Below, piece by piece: positions 48,116 to 56,453 of a stretch of 64,000 nucleotides of DNA (positions within the stretch are counted from its first letter, which is position 1; every line of letters begins with the position of its first letter). The notes beneath the pieces are model-generated. The model was not told the DNA's origin. It did no database searches and saw nothing but the letters and a program-made list of their open reading frames with translations. This DNA is from Aquitalea magnusonii (GTDB taxonomy: Bacteria; Pseudomonadota; Gammaproteobacteria; Burkholderiales; Chromobacteriaceae): positions 34,601 through 98,600 of the forward strand of contig NZ_QJKC01000016.1 in NCBI RefSeq assembly GCF_003202035.1, given 5' to 3'. The translations under genes were made by a program, and so were the position numbers.

Positions 48116-49388
48116 GTACCCTCCATATCAGCCAATTCAGGCATCGAGTTGGAAAGTCGCTGAAGCCAAATTTCTCTTTGACATCGTGCTAGGGAAGATG
48201 CTTCAACCCGAGCCCAGAAATCCAGCGGATCAGCTCGTGCCGTATCTGCGCGCTGCCAATGTACAGTGGTCTGGAATTAGTTTGAGCGATGTTGCGACCA
48301 TGTACGCAAGCGAAGGCGAAATGCAGTCCTGCTCTATCGTTCAAGGTGATCTCCTCGTATGCGAGGGTGGGGAAGTTGGGAGAGCAGCCATTTACTCTGG
48401 CGGTCTTCCGGATGAGGCAATCATCCAAAACGCCCTACATCGTGTGCGTAGCAAGAACGGAAACAGCACTCGATATCTCTGCTATGTGCTTCGGCATATT
48501 GCTTGGAGTGGCTGGTTCGACGTGCTGTGCAATAAGGCGACTATTGCTCATTTCACAGTCGACAAATTCGGTGAGCTGCAAATTGCGTATCCAGAACCGC
48601 AAGTGCAAGAATTAATCGCTGACTTCTTGGATTCAGAAACCACTCGGCTCGACACACTGATTTCTGAAAAGCAACGGCTACTCAATCTTCTCGCCGATAA
48701 ACGCCGTGCCATCATCGCCGACTTTCTGACTAAGGGCCTCAACAAAGATGCACCACGCCGCGACTCCGACATTCCCTGGCTCGGCGAGATTCCAGCCCAT
48801 TGGCAGGTTGAACGTGCCAAGTGGCTATTCACCGAGCGCGATGATCGTTCCGATTCCGGTGACGAGGAGTTACTGACGGTTTCGCACCTGACCGGCGTCA
48901 CCAGTCGCGCCGAGAAGGACGTGAACATGTTTATGGCCGAGAGCCTAGAGGGCTATAAGCGCTGCCAGGCAGGCGATCTGGTCATCAATACCCTGTGGGC
49001 TTGGATGGGCGCAATGGGCGTGGCCCGCCAGCCCGGCATTGTCAGCCCGGCCTACAACGTCTATCAGCCTGTGGCTGAACTCGATCCAGAATACGTGGAT
49101 CTATTGGTGCGCACGCCGCGCTTTGTCGAAGAGATCACGCGCTATTCCAAAGGCGTGTGGTCATCACGCCTGCGACTGTATCCGGAGGGACTCTATGAGG
49201 CGTGGTTGCCAGTCCCTCCCTTGGATGAACAGCGGGCGATTGTTAAACACGTTCAGATCGAAACACAAAAGCTTGATGCCCTTGCAAGCGCTACCGAGCG
49301 CACAATTACCTTGCTGCAAGAACGCCGCTCGGCGCTGATTTCAGCGGCAGTAACCGGGCAACTGGATGCTGGGGAGATGGCTGCATGA
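48105..49388 (+). CDS. hsdS: Type I restriction-modification specificity subunit
   Basis: 427 residues from MATEYPPYQPIQASSWKV; GGAGGAGGG precedes the ATG, and the start lies 11 bp inside the previous gene. Two target-recognition domains are visible (about 1-170 and 215-400). Each is followed by a coiled conserved helix ending in RLLNLLADKRRAIIADFLTK or TLLQERRSALISAAVTGQLD. The second starts with the typical IPWLGEIPAHWQVERAKWLF. The recognition sequence cannot be read from the protein. Confidence 0.94.
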   Translation: MATEYPPYQPIQASSWKVAEAKFLFDIVLGKMLQPEPRNPADQLVPYLRAANVQWSGISLSDVATMYASEGEMQSCSIVQGDLLVCEGGEVGRAAIYSGGLPDEAIIQNALHRVRSKNGNSTRYLCYVLRHIAWSGWFDVLCNKATIAHFTVDKFGELQIAYPEPQVQELIADFLDSETTRLDTLISEKQRLLNLLADKRRAIIADFLTKGLNKDAPRRDSDIPWLGEIPAHWQVERAKWLFTERDDRSDSGDEELLTVSHLTGVTSRAEKDVNMFMAESLEGYKRCQAGDLVINTLWAWMGAMGVARQPGIVSPAYNVYQPVAELDPEYVDLLVRTPRFVEEITRYSKGVWSSRLRLYPEGLYEAWLPVPPLDEQRAIVKHVQIETQKLDALASATERTITLLQERRSALISAAVTGQLDAGEMAA

Positions 49389-50680
49389 TACTGCGCGAAC
49401 TGGAAGTATCGAACTACAGGCCGTTCCGCAGCGAACGCTTTGCATTCTCGGAGCGTGTAACTGTCATTGCCGGTGTCAATGGACGCGGTAAAAGCGCAAT
49501 TCTCGATGCCCTTTCTCTGCTGCTCTCTCGATTGCTGCCGCAGGTCACCCCCGCAAGGGGCGGCTACAAATATCTCAAGCCGCAGGATGTTCATCAAGGC
49601 GAGCACGCACTGAAGATCTCGCTTTCTGCATCGTTCGAAGACATTCCCGTCGAATTTGCGATTGATTACGACCCGGCAGAGGGTCAGCGGCCGGGCAAGT
49701 TGTTGCCGCAAATCAAGCGTGAGATTCATCGAATTTATGGCGACCCACAACGGGCCGGTGACGCAGCCCCGATTGCCGTCTACTACACCACTGATCGCGC
49801 TGCCTATCGTTTGCCGAAGCGCTTGCTCACCGGCTTGCCTCAAAGCCAATCGGCCGCTTACCACGGCGCGCTGTTTAACCGCCAGATCGACTTCCGCGAT
49901 TTCATGAGCCGCTATCGTGGATGGGCTGACAGCATTGTCCGAGGTGAAGATTGCGATCAAAAAAATCAGCGAACGCTGGAAACGATAGACCGGGCTGTAA
50001 GGGAATTCTTGCCTGGCTTCAGCGATATTCGCGTCGAGCAGGAGCCGCTGCGCTTACTCGTTTCCAAGCAAGGTCAAACTCTCGATCTGACCCAAATGTC
50101 TGATGGTGAAAGGTCGCTGCTGGCGATGATGATCGATCTCTGCAGGCGTCTCGTGCTGGCAAACCCCGAGCTTGACGATCCATTGCAGGGCACGGGCGTA
50201 GTGCTGGTCGATGAAGTTGAGTTGCACCTGCATCCGCAGTGGCAACGCGAAATCGTGGAAAAATTACGGCGAACGTTCCCTCGTATGCAGTTCATTCTGA
50301 CGACGCATTCGCCATTTGTTGTCCAGACCTTGCGCCCTGGCGAGTTGCGCCTGCTTGGCGAAAATCTCGACGATGAAGCACTTCAAGATCCTGGCGAGTA
50401 TGCCAATAGGGGACTTGAAGAAGTGGCGACCAAGGTTATGGGGATCGAAGATCCGAATATTGTCCCCCGCTACACCCAGATGCTCGACGCCGCCCGCGAG
50501 TATTACCAATTATTGGAAACTGCTCAACCTGGTGATGAGCAGCAATTGGGCGAGCTCAAGGCACGCCTTGAAGAACTGGTGGCCCCCTTTCCAGATGAAC
50601 CTGCATACCGGGCGTTTCTAGAGGTCCAACGTGTCGCCGCATTCCGGGAAGGCAATCGAAACGGAGAAGGAACGCCGTGA
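49385..50680 (+). CDS. ptuA: AAA/ABC-type ATPase, Septu PtuA-like
   Basis: 431 residues, ATGA overlap with hsdS. SMC-like ATPase: Walker A GVNGRGKSA (Lys36), ABC signature MSDGERSLLA (from Ser239), Walker B VVLVDEVELHLHP (Asp276, Glu277) and the switch His in FILTTHSPFVVQTL. It pairs with an HNH gene directly downstream. The same ATPase plus HNH pair defines Septu (PtuA-PtuB) and the effectors of retron Ec78-like systems. Its placement inside a type I RM operon also recalls RloA-like genes. The symbol is my inference. Confidence 0.72.
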   Translation: MILRELEVSNYRPFRSERFAFSERVTVIAGVNGRGKSAILDALSLLLSRLLPQVTPARGGYKYLKPQDVHQGEHALKISLSASFEDIPVEFAIDYDPAEGQRPGKLLPQIKREIHRIYGDPQRAGDAAPIAVYYTTDRAAYRLPKRLLTGLPQSQSAAYHGALFNRQIDFRDFMSRYRGWADSIVRGEDCDQKNQRTLETIDRAVREFLPGFSDIRVEQEPLRLLVSKQGQTLDLTQMSDGERSLLAMMIDLCRRLVLANPELDDPLQGTGVVLVDEVELHLHPQWQREIVEKLRRTFPRMQFILTTHSPFVVQTLRPGELRLLGENLDDEALQDPGEYANRGLEEVATKVMGIEDPNIVPRYTQMLDAAREYYQLLETAQPGDEQQLGELKARLEELVAPFPDEPAYRAFLEVQRVAAFREGNRNGEGTP

Positions 50681-51390
50681 GGCCCGTAAACCACATCAAG
50701 ACTGGAGCTGTGCTGACCGACCACAAGAAGGCGAAGCCAAATTTGATCGCAGCGATGGGCGAGTTCTGCGCATATTGTGAGCGCTCAATTGAGGCAATGC
50801 ACCTCGATGTGGAACACGTCAAGCCACAAAAGGCGCACGGCAGACTCGCACTTACTTGGGGCAATTTCTTGCTCGCCTGTAAGTCCTGCAATACATACAA
50901 GAGACACTATCAGGACGCAAATCGGCAAACTGGAATATTGCGGAATCAGGCTTGGCCGCATTTGGACAATACCTTCTCCGCCTACTCCTACGATCAACAT
51001 GGACGGATTTCCGTGTCAGCAGGACTCGGTTCTATTGTGCATCAGCAAATGGCCCAGCGCACCCTTGAGATGGCAGGTCTGGATCAGACACCCGCTGTGG
51101 CTGCCAGCTATCAGTCACTGGGGCTCGCCTACGACATCACAAGCCGACGCAAAAACGCCTGGGACAAAGCGCAGATTGCACTGGCTGCTTACCAGCAGAA
51201 TCCAACAGATATTCAGCGTCAGTCGATACTGGGGCAAGCCGAAGAAACGGGATTCTTCAGTATCTGGATGAGTGTCTTTGCTGCTCACGCCGACGTGAAG
51301 TGTGAGCTCATCGCAATCTTCAAGGCTGCTCCCGCTTGTTTCGACAATATGGGAAATCAACTCAATCCGCGTCAGGCAGGAAGAATATGA
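50677..51390 (+). CDS. ptuB: HNH endonuclease, Septu PtuB-like
   Basis: 237 residues, ATGA overlap with the ATPase gene. The HNH fold is at the N-terminus: Cys31 and Cys34 in FCAYCERS, the catalytic His47 in DVEHVKPQ, Asn63 in WGNFLLACKSC, and Cys68 and Cys71. This is the TIGR02646-type HNH common in RM loci and Septu/retron Ec78 systems. In Septu the ATPase controls cleavage of nucleic acid after phage infection. Here its activity may be tied to the flanking type I RM genes. Confidence 0.75.
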   Translation: MRPVNHIKTGAVLTDHKKAKPNLIAAMGEFCAYCERSIEAMHLDVEHVKPQKAHGRLALTWGNFLLACKSCNTYKRHYQDANRQTGILRNQAWPHLDNTFSAYSYDQHGRISVSAGLGSIVHQQMAQRTLEMAGLDQTPAVAASYQSLGLAYDITSRRKNAWDKAQIALAAYQQNPTDIQRQSILGQAEETGFFSIWMSVFAAHADVKCELIAIFKAAPACFDNMGNQLNPRQAGRI

Positions 51391-54300
51391 AGATTCATTC
51401 AGAGGAAGCGTTCGAGTCAACCATCGAAACCTACTTGCTGGGCGCTGGCTACGAATTAATCGGACCGGACAAATACGATGGTGATCGCGCGCTGTTCTCT
51501 GAGGTGCTACTGACATTTATTCGCACAGCACAACCCAAAGAATGGGCTAAGCTCGAAGCCCTACTCAGCACCAACACCGAAGCCACCGTCCTGAAAGACC
51601 TGACCCACTGGCTAGACACTCACGGGGCGTTGGCAGTGCTGCGAAATGGCTTCAAGTGTTATGGACGCACACTACGGGTGGCTTACTTCAAGCCAGCCCA
51701 TGGCATGAACCCCGAGTTGGCTACTCAGTACGCAGCCAACCGCCTCGGCGTTACCCGACAGTTGCGCTACAGCCAGCGCAATACCAATGAGTTGGACTTG
51801 GTGCTGTCCATCAATGGCATTCCGGTGGCCACTGCCGAGCTGAAAAACCCGATGACGGGGCAGACCGTGACGAACGCAATTGCCCAGTACCAGCAGGATC
51901 GTGATCACCGTGAGCCGCTGTTTGAATTCAAACGCCGAGCGCTGGTGCACTTTGCTGTGGATACCGAGCAGGTTTTCATGACAACCAGGCTAGCCGGTAG
52001 CACCACGCATTTCCTGCCCTTCAACAAGGGGCGGAATGGCGGCGCGGGCAATCCGCCCGATCCGGCGGGCCGTGCCTATCGCACGGCTTATCTCTGGGAA
52101 GAAGTGTGGCAGCGCGACAGTCTGCTGGATATCTTTGCCCGCTTTATGCACTTGCAAGTGGATGAAAAGCGCACCGACGATGGGCGAAAGATCAAGAAGG
52201 AAACCATGGTCTTTCCGCGTTACCACCAGTTGCGGGCGGTACGCGAATTGGAAGATGCAGCAAGGTTGGAAGGCCCCGGCCACAATTACCTGGTGGAGCA
52301 TTCGGCGGGCAGCGGCAAAAGCAACACCATTGGTTGGCTAGCGCATCGACTGGCCTCATTGCATAACGAGGATGACAGGAAGGTGTTTGACTCGGTGATC
52401 GTGATTACCGACCGCCGTGTGTTGGACCGCCAGTTGCAGGACACGATCTACCAATTTGAGCACCGGCAAGGCGTGGTGCAGAAGATCGACGAGGATTCAC
52501 GGCAACTCGCCGAGGCGCTGACCAACAGCGTACCGATCATCATCTCGACCCTGCAGAAATTTCCCTTTGTCGCCAGGCAGTTGGCCAAGATGGCCGAGGA
52601 GCGCGGCGAGAACGCCGATGGCGTACTCCCTACCCGACGTTGCGCCGTGATTATCGACGAGGCCCACAGCTCCCAATCCGGTGAAACGGCAACGGACCTC
52701 AAGGAAGTGTTGGGCGGCCACGTCTTGCGGGAAGAAGCGGCACGCTACGCAATCGAAGAAGGCGTCGACAATCTGGATGAGCTTTACCGCAGCATGGCCA
52801 AGCGCGGGCGCCAGGCCAACCTCAGCTTCTTTGCCTTTACGGCTACACCGAAGCACAAGACTTTGGCCGTATTCGGGCGGGCTGAGGCAGGCAAAGCAGG
52901 TCAACCTTTCCACCGATACACCATGAGGCAAGCCATCGAAGAGGGCTTCATCATGGATGTGCTGAAGAACTACACGTCCTACGCCACGTACTACAAGCTT
53001 ATCAAGGCGAGTGAGGATGACCCCAACGTCGAGCGCAAACAGGCGGCCAAGGCGCTGGCCCGTTTCATGCGCCTGCACCCTTACAACATCGCTCAGAAAA
53101 CCGAGGTGATGATCGAGCATTTCAATGCTGTCACCCGCCACAAGGTTGGCGGTAAAGCCAAGGCAATGGTCGTAACCGGTTCCCGACTGGAGGCCGTACG
53201 CTACAAGTTGGCCTTCGATTCCTATATCCGCGAGAAAGGTTACAGTTGGATCAAGACGTTGGTGGCGTTTTCCGGCGAGGTGGCGGATGACGAAGTACCG
53301 GGCAAGACCTGGACCGAGGTTGGGATGAACGGAGGGATCAAGGAAGGCGAGCTTCCCGAAAAATTCGACTCGCCGGAATACCAGGTCTTGCTGGTTGCGG
53401 AGAAATACCAAACGGGCTTTGACCAGCCTCTGCTGCACACGATGTATGTCGACAAGCGCCTGGCGGGCATTCAGGCGGTGCAGACACTTTCGCGCCTAAA
53501 TCGCATGCACCCCCTCAAGGAGGACACTTTCGTTTTGGATTTTGTGAACGACCGTGAGGAGATCAAGGCAGCCTTCAAGGAATACTACGAGGGCAGCGAA
53601 ATGGGTGATGAAGCTGACCCGAACAGGATGTACGCCATCAAGGCAGAGCTCGATGCCTCGGGTATCTATCTGGGTGAGGAGGTGCAGCGCTTCATCGGCG
53701 TCTATTTCAAGCCCAAACAACGCCAGAGCCAGGCGGATCACCAGGCCATGAATGCCGCGCTCGATCCGGCCGTGGATCGCTTCATGGCGCTGCAGGAGGA
53801 AGACGAGGAGCAGGCCGAGTTATGGCGTGGGAAGCTCAATGCCTTCCGCAATCTGTACGCGTTCCTGTCGCAAGTCGTTCCATACCAGGATTCAGATTTG
53901 GAGCGTCTGTATACCTTCTTCCGATTCCTTTCACCCAAGTTACCCAAGCGCACAACCGGCCAACGCTATAGCTTTGATGACGAAGTGCGGCTGGAGTATT
54001 ACCGCTTGCAAAAAATCAGTGAGGGATCGATCAGTCTGCGGGACGGAAAAGCAGAGCCGCTGGACGGTCCTCGCGAAGTTGGTTCAGGTGTACGTCACGA
54101 CGATGACGTCCCTCTTTCGAGCCTGATCGAAGTCATCAACGAAAGGTTTGGTACAGACTTCACCGATGCCGACCAACTGTTCTTTGACCAGATCATAGAG
54201 GCGGCAATCGAGGATGGCTCGCTGCGCGAAGCTGCTGCCGTCAACCCAGAGGAGAAATTTGCTCTTCTGTTCTCAGGCCTGCTGGAAACACTGTTTATCG

Positions 54301-54437
54301 AGCGCATGGAGCAGAACGAGGACATCTTTGCGCGTTTTATGAACGAGAAGGACTTTCAATCCCTAGTGTCGGAGTGGATTTCACGCAAGGTTTATTCTCG
54401 TTTTCGTAGTCCACATCCGAAGGGAAAAGGCGAGTAA
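51387..54437 (+). CDS. hsdR: Type I restriction enzyme HsdR
   Basis: 1016 residues from MKIHSEEAFESTIETYLLGA; ATGA overlap with the HNH gene. The N-terminal nuclease domain has the PD-(D/E)xK residues around TAELKNPMTGQT (Glu151, Lys153). The SF2 motor follows, with Walker A SAGSGKSNT (from 306), DEAH in IIDEAHSSQSG (Asp424) and motif III FFAFTATPKHKT. HsdR translocates DNA and cleaves away from unmodified sites. It closes the hsdM-x-hsdS-ptuA-ptuB-hsdR operon. Confidence 0.95.
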   Translation: MKIHSEEAFESTIETYLLGAGYELIGPDKYDGDRALFSEVLLTFIRTAQPKEWAKLEALLSTNTEATVLKDLTHWLDTHGALAVLRNGFKCYGRTLRVAYFKPAHGMNPELATQYAANRLGVTRQLRYSQRNTNELDLVLSINGIPVATAELKNPMTGQTVTNAIAQYQQDRDHREPLFEFKRRALVHFAVDTEQVFMTTRLAGSTTHFLPFNKGRNGGAGNPPDPAGRAYRTAYLWEEVWQRDSLLDIFARFMHLQVDEKRTDDGRKIKKETMVFPRYHQLRAVRELEDAARLEGPGHNYLVEHSAGSGKSNTIGWLAHRLASLHNEDDRKVFDSVIVITDRRVLDRQLQDTIYQFEHRQGVVQKIDEDSRQLAEALTNSVPIIISTLQKFPFVARQLAKMAEERGENADGVLPTRRCAVIIDEAHSSQSGETATDLKEVLGGHVLREEAARYAIEEGVDNLDELYRSMAKRGRQANLSFFAFTATPKHKTLAVFGRAEAGKAGQPFHRYTMRQAIEEGFIMDVLKNYTSYATYYKLIKASEDDPNVERKQAAKALARFMRLHPYNIAQKTEVMIEHFNAVTRHKVGGKAKAMVVTGSRLEAVRYKLAFDSYIREKGYSWIKTLVAFSGEVADDEVPGKTWTEVGMNGGIKEGELPEKFDSPEYQVLLVAEKYQTGFDQPLLHTMYVDKRLAGIQAVQTLSRLNRMHPLKEDTFVLDFVNDREEIKAAFKEYYEGSEMGDEADPNRMYAIKAELDASGIYLGEEVQRFIGVYFKPKQRQSQADHQAMNAALDPAVDRFMALQEEDEEQAELWRGKLNAFRNLYAFLSQVVPYQDSDLERLYTFFRFLSPKLPKRTTGQRYSFDDEVRLEYYRLQKISEGSISLRDGKAEPLDGPREVGSGVRHDDDVPLSSLIEVINERFGTDFTDADQLFFDQIIEAAIEDGSLREAAAVNPEEKFALLFSGLLETLFIERMEQNEDIFARFMNEKDFQSLVSEWISRKVYSRFRSPHPKGKGE

Positions 54438-54635
54438 GAGTCTGGCGACACTCGCCCGCAGCAACCCGCACCAGTGCTCATAAGCTAGGGAGGCCAGTCG
54501 GCTCCGGCTAGCCGACCGGAACAGCTTAAGCCAGTCCTGTCCTAGTCCCTGACTGGAGCAATTCATTATCAGTACCGAGCGCTCCTACATGACAAAAATT
54601 AACCACGCTCGCCTTGCTAATAAAGCAAGGCATGA

Positions 54636-56453
54636 ATGACTGACCCGGATGGCCTGCCTGTTATGACAACACCACAGATCCAACTCAAAACTGTCCATGA
54701 GCTACGCACCCTCCATTCGGATGGGCATCCCCAGCGCTTCTTCATACCGGCCTACCAGCGGGGGTACCGCTGGTCCCCGCTCCAGGTGACCCAGCTGCTA
54801 GACGATATCCGTGAGTTCACTCAGCGTCCCAATCCTCAGCCCCAGGAGTTTTACTGCCTACAGCCGCTGGTGATCAAGGCACGGCCACAGGGGGACTGGG
54901 AGGTAGTGGATGGCCAACAGCGTCTGACCAGTCTTTTATTGATCATGCGCCACTTCAACGAGCGCTTGGCCGAACGCTTCCGTCAGCCTCTCTACCGGCT
55001 AGTCTATGAAACTCGCCCTAAGCTGGCGGACTTTCTGGCCAATCCTTCTCCAGTGGAGGCGGAGGCCAATGCCGACTACTTTCACCTCTATCAGGCTATG
55101 CAGATCATCGAGGGCTGGTTTGCACAGCACGATAGCGAGGTGGAAATGATCAAGGCTGCACTGCTCAACCAGGTTAAGCTCATCTGGTTCGAACTGGCCG
55201 AGGGGGACCACCCAGTAGAGGCCTTTACCCGGTTGAATGTGGGCAAGATACCTCTGACGTCAGATGAACTCATCCGCGCGCTATTTTTACGTCGTAACAC
55301 AAGAGCCGGAGTTGATCCTACAAGTGGTCAGCTGCGCATCGCCTACGAGTGGGATCAACTAGAAAAGTCCCTCCAAAATGATGCCTTCTGGTACTTCATT
55401 AGTAACAAGTCGGCTCCCACACAGAACCGCATCGGGCTGCTGTTCGAGCTAGTTGCACAAGAAGATGGCATGCCGCGAACATGGGGGCACGATACATATG
55501 CCGCCTTCCATCACATGAATGGGCGGCTCAAGGCGTCTGGCTCCAGCGTTGCGGACGAGTGGGCACGCATCAAGTCCAACTTTCTTCAATTAGAAGAGTG
55601 GTACGAGGACCGGGTACTCTTCCACATGGTGGGATACCTGGTACACCAAGGAATGGGCATTGATAGCATCCGCGCACTAGCGCAAGGCAGCACCAAGAGT
55701 GGCTTCGAGCGGATCTTGCGTCGTGAAATTTTCAAGTGCGCAACAGGTGATGAGCTACCCACTCCGGTTAGTGAGGCTGCCATACGTGAGCAGCTGCTTT
55801 CCCACATGGATGCGCTAAGTTACGACCGCAAGTCAAGTCATCACCGCATCCGTGACTGGCTGCTGCTATTCAACCTTGCAACCTTGCTGCAAGACGTGCG
55901 CTCCAATTTGCGTTTCCAATTCGACAGCTTCAAAACCCAAAACTGGGATATTGAGCACATCCGCTCCGTTAGTGATGACAGGCCCGGCCGCACAGATGCG
56001 CAAAAGACTTGGCTGGAACACTGCCGTAGTTTCCTGGATACACAAGAACCGGCCAATGCCTTGTGCGAGGAGATTGATACCTACTTAGCAGACCAAGCTG
56101 TATCTAAGCTGCCAGAAGTTTTTGATAATCTATATGACAAAATACTTGTGCACTTTGGTGAAGCCGGAGAGTGGGATGCAGAGCACGGCTTGGGCAACCT
56201 GACCCTGCTGGACGAGCATACTAATCGCAGCTATGGCAATGCAGTGTTTGCGGTGAAACGCCAGCGACTTCTGTCGCTGGATCAGGCAGGCATTTTCGTG
56301 CCGCTATGCACCCGCAACGTCTTCCTGAAATGCTATAGCCCACAGGCGGGAAACTCCCTGTTCTGGACCGAACAAGACCGAGAAGCATACGAAACAACCA
56401 TGCTGGATACACTCACCCGCTTTTTCTGCGGTCACACGAGGGGCATGCAATGA
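54636..56453 (+). CDS. DUF262-DUF1524 (GmrSD-like) nuclease-type protein
   Basis: 605 residues; AAGG lies just before the ATG (an ATG at 54663 is an alternative). The N-terminal DUF262 domain has IPAYQRGYRWSPLQVTQLLD (from about 37) and VVDGQQRLTSL (Asp92), the ParB-like nucleotide-binding signature seen in GmrS. The C-terminal DUF1524-like region has WDIEHIRSVSDD (His441) and LGNLTLLDEHTNRSYGNAVF, an H-N-N nuclease pattern. Both GmrSD halves are thus fused, as in type IV modification-dependent restriction enzymes. It overlaps the next DUF262 gene by 4 bp. Confidence 0.85.
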   Translation: MTDPDGLPVMTTPQIQLKTVHELRTLHSDGHPQRFFIPAYQRGYRWSPLQVTQLLDDIREFTQRPNPQPQEFYCLQPLVIKARPQGDWEVVDGQQRLTSLLLIMRHFNERLAERFRQPLYRLVYETRPKLADFLANPSPVEAEANADYFHLYQAMQIIEGWFAQHDSEVEMIKAALLNQVKLIWFELAEGDHPVEAFTRLNVGKIPLTSDELIRALFLRRNTRAGVDPTSGQLRIAYEWDQLEKSLQNDAFWYFISNKSAPTQNRIGLLFELVAQEDGMPRTWGHDTYAAFHHMNGRLKASGSSVADEWARIKSNFLQLEEWYEDRVLFHMVGYLVHQGMGIDSIRALAQGSTKSGFERILRREIFKCATGDELPTPVSEAAIREQLLSHMDALSYDRKSSHHRIRDWLLLFNLATLLQDVRSNLRFQFDSFKTQNWDIEHIRSVSDDRPGRTDAQKTWLEHCRSFLDTQEPANALCEEIDTYLADQAVSKLPEVFDNLYDKILVHFGEAGEWDAEHGLGNLTLLDEHTNRSYGNAVFAVKRQRLLSLDQAGIFVPLCTRNVFLKCYSPQAGNSLFWTEQDREAYETTMLDTLTRFFCGHTRGMQ

